64,000 bases of DNA, taken from contig NZ_JAIEUI010000004.1 of assembly GCF_022234545.1 (NCBI RefSeq), positions 186,001 through 250,000 on the forward strand, in the 5' to 3' direction. Below the pieces are notes generated by a model. It was not told where the DNA came from, made no database searches, and saw only the letters and a program-made list of their open reading frames with translations. How positions within the stretch are numbered: the first letter of the stretch is position 1; each line of letters starts with the position of its first letter. The stretch comes from Paenibacillus piscarius (GTDB lineage: Bacteria; Bacillota; Bacilli; Paenibacillales; Paenibacillaceae). The position numbers were made by a program, and so were the translations under genes. Below are positions 54,286 through 62,215 of the stretch, one piece after another.

Positions 54286-55116
54286 TTACTTGCTCACCGG
54301 AATGGCATCGAAGTATTCCTCCAGCGTAATGCCCCGCTCGGCAATCGATGCGGCGATCTCCTTGCCTACATAGCGGACATGCCAAGGCTCATACTTGTAG
54401 CCGGTTATAGTCTCCTTGCCCTCAGGGAACCGGATAATATATCCGTACTCTGTGGCATGGTCAGCCAGCCACTGCGCCTCCTTCGTCCCGGCGAAGCAGC
54501 TCTCGGCGGCACATTTGCCGTCACTGCCGGACAGATCGATGGCCAGTCCCGTCTGATGCTCGCTGTGTCCAGGCATTGCGCTGTAGGTGCGGGCTTTCTC
54601 TTCGCCGTCTTTTTTCACATAGTTGTTAAACAGTCTGCGCTGGGTCGCTTCTGAGCGGTAGCCCGATACACCGGCAAGATGAACCCCGTCCTGCTTCGCG
54701 GCAGCAACCATCTCCTCCAGCGCGGCCGCCGCTTCCCGGCGGAGCATCCGCTTCTCAATCTTCTCCGAGAAGATAAAAGGCACATCCGGATAGACCAGAT
54801 CGGCAGGCTTGTACTCCTCCGGCAGGCTGTACTGCTTATTCACCATAACCGCAGTGCTGTCGGGATCGGCGACTACCATCTCAGAGCCGTCTGACGCCGG
54901 AGGCGCTGTTGCCGAAGCATCGTTGCCCGGGGTCTGTTCTCCGTCCGGCAGCGGGGAGGCTTCAGGCGCAGCATCCGGCCCGGCTCCCAGGTCCGTACCT
55001 GTGCCTGCATTAGTTCCGTTTGCCGGGGAAGCGGATGGAGCAGTGTATTTACCGATCCCCCAGCCGACGGCAACCACAACAATAAGTAGAATAACAATCT
55101 TGGCGGTTTTGGACAT
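54286..55116 (-). CDS. VanY/DacB-type D-alanyl-D-alanine carboxypeptidase (M15 family)
   Basis: Zinc peptidase trimming peptidoglycan stem peptides. N-terminal TM anchor (IVILLIVVVAVGWGIG), then a Pro/Ala/Gly-rich linker of about 60 residues. The M15B domain has the zinc site SEHQTGLAIDLSG (His and Asp) and EPWHVRYVG (second His). GYRSEATQRRLFNNYV marks the family N-terminal half. Length of 276 residues is typical for anchored forms. ATG start behind AGGAGG. The 51-bp repeat array lies about 110 bp upstream, in its promoter region. Confidence 0.93.
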   Translation of the reverse strand: MSKTAKIVILLIVVVAVGWGIGKYTAPSASPANGTNAGTGTDLGAGPDAAPEASPLPDGEQTPGNDASATAPPASDGSEMVVADPDSTAVMVNKQYSLPEEYKPADLVYPDVPFIFSEKIEKRMLRREAAAALEEMVAAAKQDGVHLAGVSGYRSEATQRRLFNNYVKKDGEEKARTYSAMPGHSEHQTGLAIDLSGSDGKCAAESCFAGTKEAQWLADHATEYGYIIRFPEGKETITGYKYEPWHVRYVGKEIAASIAERGITLEEYFDAIPVSK

Positions 55117-55227
55117 GCTTGATTAATCCTCCTATAGGTTACGCACACGGCTTCATTATAACTATTAGACATGCCCGGCAGGCAAAATGTTTCACTTGGA
55201 TACTACTGGGAGTGGTCCAGTGCATTA

Positions 55228-55407
55228 TAGTCGGTTTTCCGACTACATTTGGCCCGCTCGCTATCACACGACGAAATGTGGTCGGTTTTCCGATTACATT
55301 TGGTCCTCACGCTATCACATGACGAATTGTGGTCGGTTTTCCGATCACATTTGGTACTCACGCTATCACACGGCGCAATGTGGTCGGTTTTTCGACTACA
55401 ATTGCGG
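55228..55407. repeat. 51-bp tandem repeat array, three and a half units
   Basis: Units start at 55228, 55279, 55330 and 55381, exactly 51 bp apart. Consensus: TGGTCGGTTTTCCGATTACA, then TTTGGTCCTCACGC, TATCACACGACGAAATG. The first half is nearly the same as that of the units at 5769-6113, while the second half is different. This suggests that a shared module is combined with a locus-specific one. It lies between the helicase terminator and the VanY-type gene. Confidence 0.92.
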
Positions 55408-55477
55408 ACATTGATGTTGCCGGGGGAGGTATGCGATGAGCCTCGCATTCCCTGCATAATAAATAATACCACAGAAC

Positions 55478-55497
55478 AACTGGCCGCCCGGCCAGCT
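55478..55497 (-). terminator. possible terminator of the DEAD-box helicase gene
   Basis: Stem CTGGCCG / CGGCCAG (55480-55486 with 55489-55495), followed by TTGTTCTG on the minus strand. The two-base loop is very tight, so this is tentative. Confidence 0.45.
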
Positions 55498-55538
55498 ATC
55501 CTATGGTACCAAGCAGCCGATCCGGCTGTAAAGCGCCT

Positions 55539-57380
55539 TTATCTGGAGGAGCCGCGTCCGCCGCGCGAACCACCGCCGGAGCTGCCGCCGCGCTTGCCGC
55601 GCGTGGAGCCCCCGCTACCGCCACGTCCGCCGGAGCCGAAGCCGCCTTTGCCGCCCTTCGAGCCGGCGCCGCGTGAGCCGCCGGCAGAGGCGTCATGGCT
55701 GCGCGCTACATGCGCCCGGTATTTCGGGCTGGCCTGCGCACCGCCCGGGTTGTACCCCGCGCCGGAGCCGGCCCCCTTGGAGGCGCCGTAGCTGAAGCCG
55801 CCGGCGTCTGCGCCTCTGGACACGTTGCTGCTGTAGCCGCTGCGCTTGCCGCCTTCCGCAGGCGCGTTCCAGCCGCCTGCTTCCTTGCCGCCGCGTCCTC
55901 CGGCGGCACCACCCCGCGCAGCTGCGCCACTGCCGCTGCGCTTGCCGCCTTCCGCAGGCGCGTTCCAGCCGCCTGCTTCCTTGCCGCCGCGTCCTCCGGC
56001 GGCACCACCCCGCGCAGCTGCGCCATTGCCGCTGCGCTTGTTGCCTTCCGCAGGCGCGCCCCAGCCGCCTGCTTCCTTGCCGCCGCGTCCGCGCCCGCCC
56101 GGACGCCCTGAGGCCTCCGCGCGCGGCGCACCGCCGCTGCGGCCCTGCCCGCGGCCGCCGCGTCCGGCGCGCGCCGCTTCAGGCGCAGCGTTCTGCCGTC
56201 CGCCGCGCGGCGAGCCGCCGCCCTGCACCGGGATGAATTCGCCAGTCCCGAATTCATCCTTCTCGTACCGGCGGCGGTCCAGCCGCTGGGAGATGCCGCG
56301 CTCGATGTCTTCGAGCCCGGCGCGGTCGCGCGGCGAAGCGAACGTCACCGCGAGGCCCTTGCCTCCGGCGCGGCCCGTGCGGCCGATCCGGTGGATGTAG
56401 CTGTCCGGGTCCAGCGGCAGGTCATAGTTGAAGACGTGGGTGATTCCCTCCACGTCCAGGCCGCGGGCCGCTACATCGGTCGCAACCAGCAGCTGCAGCT
56501 TCGCGTCACGGAACCGTTTCATGACCGCCTCGCGCTTGCCCTGCGACAGGTCGCCGTGCAGCTCATCGCAATCATATCCGGCTGCCTGCAGCGCTTCATT
56601 CAGCTTCGAGACCCGGCGCTTGGTCCGGCAGAAGATGATCGCGAGATATGGGCGGTCGCGCTCAATCAGCGAGATCAGCGCTTCCTCCTTATTGCGGTCA
56701 GAGCACTCCACTACCTGCTGGCGGATGTTATCCAGCGGGATCGGCGATCCGCTGCGGATAATGATGTCCAGCGGCTCCTTCATGTAGTTCGCAGCCAGCC
56801 GCTTGATCGGGTCCGGCATGGTTGCCGAGAATAGCATCGTCTGGCGGCGGTACGGCACCGACGTAATGATCGTCTCCACATCCTCCAGGAAGCCCATATG
56901 CAGCATCTGGTCGGCCTCATCCAGCACCAGCATCTTCACGCCGCCAAGGTCCAGCGTCTCGCGGCGCAGGTGATCCAGCAGCCGTCCCGGCGTACCGATG
57001 ATCAGATGCCGTCCGCCTTCGAGCTTGCGGAGCTGCTTCTCCACATCCTGGCCGCCGTAGACGGCCAGAATCTTCACCCCGGTATGGCGCGCCAGCTTGC
57101 GCGCTTCCTCCGTAATCTGCAGCGCCAGCTCACGCGTCGGCGCGAGGATCAGCGCCTGCGGATAAGCTGCCTCCACCCGGATCTTGTCCAGGATCGGCAG
57201 CAGAAAAGCCAGCGTCTTCCCCGTTCCCGTCTTCGCCCGGGCTATAACATCCAGCCCCTGCACCACAGGCGGGATTGCCTCCTCCTGCACCGGCGTCGGC
57301 TTGACGATGCCCTGCCCTCTGAGCAGATCATTCAGCACTTCAGATACTCCTAAATCTTTGAAACTAGGCAATTGCTCCAC
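55539..57380 (-). CDS. DEAD-box RNA helicase with repetitive RGG-rich tail (CshA/DeaD-like)
   Basis: ATP-dependent RNA helicase in RNA decay and ribosome assembly, often cold-induced. All core motifs are present: Q motif (FKDLGVSEVL..TPVQ), I AKTGTGKT, Ia PTRELA, II DEAD, III SAT, and VI HRIGRTGRAG, within residues 1-370. The tail (about 385-613) is low-complexity and rich in Gly, Arg and Ala. It holds a 32-residue tandem repeat beginning KEAGGW (about 2.7 copies) and ends in GGRGGSGG/RGG boxes, an RNA-binding type of tail. The GC content rises sharply over this tail. Confidence 0.94.
   Translation of the reverse strand: MEQLPSFKDLGVSEVLNDLLRGQGIVKPTPVQEEAIPPVVQGLDVIARAKTGTGKTLAFLLPILDKIRVEAAYPQALILAPTRELALQITEEARKLARHTGVKILAVYGGQDVEKQLRKLEGGRHLIIGTPGRLLDHLRRETLDLGGVKMLVLDEADQMLHMGFLEDVETIITSVPYRRQTMLFSATMPDPIKRLAANYMKEPLDIIIRSGSPIPLDNIRQQVVECSDRNKEEALISLIERDRPYLAIIFCRTKRRVSKLNEALQAAGYDCDELHGDLSQGKREAVMKRFRDAKLQLLVATDVAARGLDVEGITHVFNYDLPLDPDSYIHRIGRTGRAGGKGLAVTFASPRDRAGLEDIERGISQRLDRRRYEKDEFGTGEFIPVQGGGSPRGGRQNAAPEAARAGRGGRGQGRSGGAPRAEASGRPGGRGRGGKEAGGWGAPAEGNKRSGNGAAARGGAAGGRGGKEAGGWNAPAEGGKRSGSGAAARGGAAGGRGGKEAGGWNAPAEGGKRSGYSSNVSRGADAGGFSYGASKGAGSGAGYNPGGAQASPKYRAHVARSHDASAGGSRGAGSKGGKGGFGSGGRGGSGGSTRGKRGGSSGGGSRGGRGSSR
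55844..56090 (-). repeat. 96-bp in-frame tandem repeat in the helicase tail
   Basis: The segment encoding KEAGGW-APAEG-KRSG followed by a Gly/Ala/Arg run to GGRGG recurs every 96 bp (32 codons), with about 2.7 copies that are nearly identical at DNA level. Recent slippage or recombination is likely, so copy number may vary between strains. Confidence 0.88.
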
Positions 57381-57715
57381 CTCACTATATTCCTGAATTT
57401 ACATGCATGTCATAACTTATATTCAATCCTTGAACGGAGTAATGTACGAAATGTGTCAGTTCCTGCTGCTTCTGCAAGTTCCTCTTCACACAAAAGCGGA
57501 AGCGCCCCGTCACCGGAGCCCTTCCGTCCCATAGGCCCGCAAGGCTGCGGTCGAAGTTCGGTTTCTGGGCAGCAGCGATCCACCGGACATTCAGACGGCA
57601 CTCCATTTGCGTTCCATTACATTTGAATTGTGGCAAGTTATCCTTATCCATTGTACTTGATTGCGCGCCTCTTGTGTGTACGGGCCGGAGAATATTTCTG
57701 CTCCGGCCCGCACAG
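57381..57715. other. 335-bp gene-free gap between the helicase and ubiB-type genes
   Basis: Contains a GC-rich hairpin at 57681-57710 (CGGGCCGGAG / CTCCGGCCCG), which probably ends the ubiB-type transcript although no T-run follows, and the presumed helicase promoter near 57390-57430. An 88-codon frame on the minus strand has an atypical composition and no clear ribosome site. No known RNA was recognised. Confidence 0.45.
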
Positions 57716-59386
57716 CTAGAATCTTCCTGACTTGAAAATGGAGAACAGCAGCCACAGAATCATCAGCAGGGCGATGACCGAGCCGATCTCTACGATCGGG
57801 AAATCCCAGAGCAGCGAGGGCTCGCCGCGCAGCGAAGAAGCGATAATCAGCCCGGCCATAATGATGCTGAAGGCCAGCAGCACGATACTGAAGGAGAGCC
57901 GGTTGCCGATCCGGCTGAACTTGTGCTCCAGCCCCTGCAGCTCCGGCACCCCAATCTCCACCTTCAGCTTGCCTTTGCTGATCAGGGCGGACAGCTGCCT
58001 CGCCTGTGCAGGCAGCTCGACCAGGCTCTCGGCAAGGTCAGCCACCCCGCCCAGCAGCTTACGCTGCAGGCGGCTGCCGCTGAAGCGCTGCTTCAGCAGC
58101 TGCCTGCCGAACGGCTCCGCCATCTGCATGATGCTGAAGGCCGGGTCCAGACTGGCCACCATGCCTTCCAGGGTCAGCATCGTCTTGCCCAGCATTGCCA
58201 GGTCCGGCGGAATGACCAGCCGGTGCTTGCGGGCAATGCTGAACAGGTCGTTCAGCGCCTTGCCGATGCTGACCTGCTTGAACGGGATGTCATAATACTG
58301 CTCCCGGAGCCGGTCCATATCATCATGCAGAGCCGCCCGGTCAGCATCCTCCGGGATGACTCCCAGGCGCAGGATTGCCCGTACCATGGAATCGGTATTC
58401 TTGCGCATAAGCGCGATGACCAGTGCAGACAGGCCATCCTTCATGTCCTCGCTGAGCCGCCCGACCATTCCGAAGTCGATCAGGGCCAGCTTCCCGTCCT
58501 CCATCACCATCACGTTCCCGGGATGGGGATCGGCATGGAAGAAGCCGTGAATGAAGATCTGGTTCAGCATCATCTGCACAAACTGCTCGGCAATGGTCTT
58601 GAGCTTGAAGCCTGAGCCAAGCAGCTCCTCCCTGCGGTTCAGGGTGACCCCTTCCATATATTCCATCGCCAGCACCCTCGTTGAGCTGTAGTCCCAATAG
58701 ATGGTTGGAATATATACATTATCTTGAGCCGACAGCTGTCCGGCTATACGTTCGGCATTGCGCCCTTCCTGAGTATAATCCAGCTCCGCCAGCAGAGCCC
58801 GGGAGAACTCCTCAATCATCCGGGCCAGGCCGTATTGCTTCGCCCAATCCATTCTGCGCTCCGCCAGCAGGCTCAGGTCCTTCAGAATCTCAAGATCCCT
58901 GGTCATAGTCCGCATGACGCCGGGGCGCTGGATTTTGACGGCAACGCTCTGTCCGCCATGCAGCACCGCCCGGTGAACCTGGCCGATGGAAGCGGCAGCA
59001 AGCGGGTGATTCTCGAAGTATTCGAAGACCGCATCAATCCTCTGATCCAGCTCCTGTTCAATGATGTTGCGCGCCGTCTCGGCCGAGAAGGGCGGCACAT
59101 TGTCCTGGAGCTTGACCAGCTCCTGGATGATGGAATCGGGCAGCAGATCGGAGCGCGTGCTGGCGAGCTGGCCCAGCTTCACGAAGGTCGGCCCTAACTC
59201 CTCCAGCACCCGGCGGATCCGTTCACCCAGCGTCACACTCTCATGAACTTCCTGCGTGATGATCCGGCGCGGCAGCGACAAGAGATGATACAGTCCCAGC
59301 TCTTCCACCATATAGCCGAAGCCATGACGCATAAGCGCCATGGCTATTGCCCGGTAACGTCCGGCATGTCTGATGCGGACCGCCAT
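57716..59386 (-). CDS. ABC1/UbiB-family atypical kinase
   Basis: Membrane-associated kinase-like protein linked to isoprenoid lipid metabolism, 556 residues. Family-specific motifs are present: KxGQ in FVKLGQLASTR, the Ala-rich nucleotide loop AAASIGQVHRAVL, the ion-pair lysine in VAVKIQRP, HADPHPGNVMV in the catalytic region and DFG in LIDFGMVGRL. Two C-terminal TM helices follow. Its ATG begins directly after the stop of the phasin-like gene, so the two are coupled. Substrate unknown; ubiquinone itself is not expected in Firmicutes. Confidence 0.92.
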   Translation of the reverse strand: MAVRIRHAGRYRAIAMALMRHGFGYMVEELGLYHLLSLPRRIITQEVHESVTLGERIRRVLEELGPTFVKLGQLASTRSDLLPDSIIQELVKLQDNVPPFSAETARNIIEQELDQRIDAVFEYFENHPLAAASIGQVHRAVLHGGQSVAVKIQRPGVMRTMTRDLEILKDLSLLAERRMDWAKQYGLARMIEEFSRALLAELDYTQEGRNAERIAGQLSAQDNVYIPTIYWDYSSTRVLAMEYMEGVTLNRREELLGSGFKLKTIAEQFVQMMLNQIFIHGFFHADPHPGNVMVMEDGKLALIDFGMVGRLSEDMKDGLSALVIALMRKNTDSMVRAILRLGVIPEDADRAALHDDMDRLREQYYDIPFKQVSIGKALNDLFSIARKHRLVIPPDLAMLGKTMLTLEGMVASLDPAFSIMQMAEPFGRQLLKQRFSGSRLQRKLLGGVADLAESLVELPAQARQLSALISKGKLKVEIGVPELQGLEHKFSRIGNRLSFSIVLLAFSIIMAGLIIASSLRGEPSLLWDFPIVEIGSVIALLMILWLLFSIFKSGRF

Positions 59387-59734
59387 TTATTCCGCTGGCG
59401 TGTCCGGCGCGGGGTTCTCCCGGGGCGATGCCCCTTCCAGCTCGGCCACACGGCTCTCCAGCACGGCGATACGCGATTCCAGCGTGGCGATGTCGGCCTG
59501 AACCGGCACCTTAAGCTCTTTGAGCACCCGCTGTACCTGCTCCTGCACAACCGATTTGAACGCTCCCCGCTCTTCATCTCCGCGCTCAATGAGCCGGTCT
59601 ACCAGCGCCTTCGATTCAGAGGGCGCCAGCTCTCCCCGCTTGACCAGGTCGTCTACAACCTTCTCTACTTTCTCCTTACTGACAATGGTGAGGCCTACGC
59701 CTAAAGAGATTGCTTTCTTGAACAAATCACTCAT
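59387..59734 (-). CDS. phasin-like coiled-coil protein
   Basis: 115 residues. The N-terminus FKKAISLGVGLTIVSKEKVEKVVDDLVKRGEL resembles the polyhydroxyalkanoate-granule-regulator (COG3937-type) small proteins. The centre is amphipathic helix, and TLESRIAVLESRVAELEG is a short coiled coil. The end is Pro-rich and disordered. The gene is immediately upstream of the ubiB-type gene with zero spacing, a pairing I have seen in other Firmicutes. It may recruit or regulate the kinase. No PHA synthase is nearby. Confidence 0.75.
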   Translation of the reverse strand: MSDLFKKAISLGVGLTIVSKEKVEKVVDDLVKRGELAPSESKALVDRLIERGDEERGAFKSVVQEQVQRVLKELKVPVQADIATLESRIAVLESRVAELEGASPRENPAPDTPAE

Positions 59735-59796
59735 GGTACTTCCCTCCCAAAGATTACAATTATGGATAAAGTATACCCCTTAGCCCGCCATTTCAC

Positions 59797-59820
59797 AAAA
59801 AAAGGCGGATTCACGCCCCT
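59797..59820 (-). terminator. weak terminator of the ThuA gene
   Basis: Short GGCG / CGCC stem (59804-59807 with 59814-59817) followed by an eight-T run on the minus strand. Confidence 0.4.
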
Positions 59821-59838
59821 AACGCCATCCTCTTACGG

Positions 59839-60471
59839 TTATCTGGGGATTCGCGCAGCCCAGGTGGCCGCCTGCAGAATAAGCTTACGGACAGACGGAT
59901 GATGGAAGGTCGGCTCATGATGGCCCGGCATCAGGAAGACCACCCGCCCCTGGCCGTAGCTATGGCACCAGGCCGCCGGCACCCGTTCGCCGTCCGCCTC
60001 GTATTCAAGCAGAATCGTCTTCTCGGTGAACGGATCGAAATCGAACTGGTACGGCTCCTCGTCCAGCTGGAAGTCCTCTATTCCTTCGGTGATATCATGC
60101 TCATGCACTTTGAAGTTCAGTGTAGTATACGGGGGATGGCCGGTGAATCTTCCCCCAATCAGCTGGGCCAGCTCGTAACGCTTCGCCAGCGATATTCCGG
60201 TGTGGAGCACAATCAGGCCGCCGCCACCGCTGACATAACTCAGCAGACCGGCGGTCTGCTGCGGAGATACCGCTTCATTCCATAATTCATTATAAGCAAT
60301 ACAGAGATCATACCCGGCCAGATGCTCACTCAGGAGCAGCTTCCGGTTCTCCGAGCACTGCACCGTCAGCAGCTCATTTAGAATCCCGCTGACCTGCTTG
60401 TCTACTCCTTGCAGCGGGTGAAACCGCGGGTGTGTATAATCGCCTAACAACAGGCACTTTCTCTTATCCAT
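59839..60471 (-). CDS. ThuA-domain protein
   Basis: Class-I glutamine-amidotransferase-like fold of the ThuA (trehalose utilisation) type, 210 residues. Visible family features are LLGDYTHPRFHP at the start, GGGGLIVLHTGISLAKRYELAQLIGGRFTGHPP in the middle, and AAWCHSYGQGRVVFLMPGHHEPTFHHPSVRKLI at the end. ATG at 60471 with GGAGGAG seven bases upstream. Members are thought to act in sugar metabolism, but the exact reaction is not known. It stands alone. Confidence 0.85.
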   Translation of the reverse strand: MDKRKCLLLGDYTHPRFHPLQGVDKQVSGILNELLTVQCSENRKLLLSEHLAGYDLCIAYNELWNEAVSPQQTAGLLSYVSGGGGLIVLHTGISLAKRYELAQLIGGRFTGHPPYTTLNFKVHEHDITEGIEDFQLDEEPYQFDFDPFTEKTILLEYEADGERVPAAWCHSYGQGRVVFLMPGHHEPTFHHPSVRKLILQAATWAARIPR

Positions 60472-60542
60472 AGGTCTCCTCCTCAATTCTTATCTTTATA
60501 ATGATGCAATACTGTTCATTGAATTCCCTTAACGTCTATCAG

Positions 60543-61355
60543 CTACCGGTTCGCTGCGAGATACCGCCCCAGGCTGACCAGCATGCTGCCCATCCGCTCA
60601 TGCTCCGGCATGATGATCCGCTTCACGCCCTCTTCCTTCAGCGCCTCCGAGGTCACCCTGCCGACAGACACAGCCAGAACCCTGTCCTCCAGAGCCTGAA
60701 CAAGGGCTTCAAGCCGTCCCTGTTCCCGGGCATGCTGCGCCAGGAAGCGGAATTGCGGCCCGCTGGTGAACGCTACCGCATCTACCTTCCCTCCGGTAAT
60801 ATCACCAAGCAGCTGCTCCAGCGCCCCCGGCTCAGGCTCGGTATACCGGTAGGGCTGCACACAGCCGACGCTTGCCCCGGCCTGCTCCAGCCACCCGGTG
60901 AGCTGCGGCGCGGTCTCCCCGTGCAGCTGCAGCATGACCCGTTTACCCTGGAGGTCCCACTCCTGCAAGCCGCGGATCAGGCCGGCATTGCTGCCGTCAT
61001 CATCACGCACCACCGGCTCAAGCCCCCGCTTCTTCAGCGCATTCACGGTCTTGTAGCCTCGCGCAGCAATCGGTGAAGCGGAGAGAACCTCCTGGAAGCG
61101 CTCCGCCAGCCCCAGCTTCGCGGCCATTCCGAACAGGGCTTCAAGCCCCATGCCGGTAGTCAGCACGGCCAGATCCGGCGGCTGCTCCACCCATGCCTTC
61201 AGCCCGTCATGCAGTGCGGCATCATCCAGGAAGGACGTGCCCTGGGCCGGACGGTGCAGGGCGGTCCCGCCCATATTCTCTACCAGCTTCGCCATTTCCT
61301 CCGCTTTGCGCGGGCCGGCCAGGGCTACGGTCAGCCCCTTCAATTGCTCTGCCAT
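60543..61355 (-). CDS. uroporphyrinogen-III synthase-like protein
   Basis: HemD-fold protein of two alternating alpha/beta domains, 270 residues. Features seen are LKGLTVALAGPRKAEEMAKLVENMGG at the start, LTTGMGLEALF, IAARGYKTVNALKKRGLEP, VDAVAFTSGPQFRFL and VGRVTSEALKEEGV. It would cyclise hydroxymethylbilane to uroporphyrinogen III for haem, sirohaem or cobalamin. It lies outside a hem operon, so it may be a second or specialised copy. ATG at 61355 with GGGGAG about seven bases upstream. Confidence 0.85.
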   Translation of the reverse strand: MAEQLKGLTVALAGPRKAEEMAKLVENMGGTALHRPAQGTSFLDDAALHDGLKAWVEQPPDLAVLTTGMGLEALFGMAAKLGLAERFQEVLSASPIAARGYKTVNALKKRGLEPVVRDDDGSNAGLIRGLQEWDLQGKRVMLQLHGETAPQLTGWLEQAGASVGCVQPYRYTEPEPGALEQLLGDITGGKVDAVAFTSGPQFRFLAQHAREQGRLEALVQALEDRVLAVSVGRVTSEALKEEGVKRIIMPEHERMGSMLVSLGRYLAANR

Positions 61356-61484
61356 GAACGATTCTCCCCTCAACACCCCATATTATTGCTTATCAGTATA
61401 CTTGCAAAAGCAGGTAAAAGAAAAGACCATATGGGATATTTCCCCCGGATCCGCTGCCTTCCGGAGGTCCGCCACCGCACAGGC

Positions 61485-61508
61485 AAAAGACCGTCCGGGT
61501 GCGGACGG
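61485..61508 (-). terminator. terminator of the Fur-family gene
   Basis: Stem CCGTCC / GGACGG (61491-61496 with 61503-61508), then TCTTTTGCC on the minus strand. Confidence 0.7.
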
Positions 61509-61539
61509 CCTCTTCTGGAGGGTGGCCGGAGCCCGGCCT

Positions 61540-61941
61540 CTAATTCTTGCGCGGATTCTTGCTCCGGCAAGCCGGGCACACCCCGCCGAATACAACATGG
61601 GTATGGGTGATAGAGTAGCCGGTATCGGCCGCAACCGAATCCATCCACTCCTGCGGAACCTGGCTCATCACTTCATCCACCGCGCCGCAGACCTCGCAGA
61701 TAATATGCTGATGGTCATCGAGGCGGGCATCGTAGCGGCTTGCCGCCTCGCCGAGCTTCAGCTCGCGGATCATCTGCTTATCCGACAGATAACGCAGGGA
61801 ATTATATACAGTCCCGTAGGCCAGATTATGTCCCTGCTCGACAAGCCGGTTCATTACCTCTGCAGCAGTGGGATGGTCATGGGAATTACGGACAATATCA
61901 TAAACGGCTTGACGTTGCGCAGTTAAGTTCAGGGTCTTCAT
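61540..61941 (-). CDS. Fur-family regulator, PerR-like
   Basis: Metal-dependent repressor of 133 residues from the ATG at 61941 (AGAGGATGATC upstream). Winged helix with LTAQRQAVYDIV and HPTAAEVMNRL. The regulatory-metal ligands of PerR appear conserved: the first His in HPTA, Asp in RYDAR, both His of DHQH, and Asp in AVDEV. The structural zinc cysteines are in CEVCG and CPACR. This suggests peroxide sensing by metal-catalysed histidine oxidation. Fur-type iron sensing is less likely. No PerR box was recognised in its own promoter. Confidence 0.85.
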   Translation of the reverse strand: MKTLNLTAQRQAVYDIVRNSHDHPTAAEVMNRLVEQGHNLAYGTVYNSLRYLSDKQMIRELKLGEAASRYDARLDDHQHIICEVCGAVDEVMSQVPQEWMDSVAADTGYSITHTHVVFGGVCPACRSKNPRKN

Positions 61942-62215
61942 CGTGATCATCCTCTGACTTGTTTTTAGATCAAGTATAAATCCTGGCAGCCTCAGCGTCA
62001 ATCTGATTAGGGCGGTAACGGCATCGGCACAGCACTTTGCAGCGGGATACCTTGGGTTCCAGTATGATTTGATCCATTCCCGAAATTAACTCCACCATAG
62101 GATGGGTCATCATCTCCTCAGTGCTGTGCCGGGGGCCTGCTGCCAGAGAAGGAGCGTTTCTTTTCCCGGAAGAGTGGTAATAAATGAGATGGATACTGAC
62201 TAGGAGGGATATAGC

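Noticed and set aside
55228..55407. Possible CRISPR array
   Set aside because: Whole units are conserved within the array, so there are no unique spacers. Unit length is 51 bp with no short palindromic repeat, and no cas genes occur in the window.
57385..57651. 88-codon minus-strand frame between the ubiB-type and helicase genes
   Set aside because: No ribosome site, no domain pattern, mixed composition; overlaps the presumed helicase promoter.
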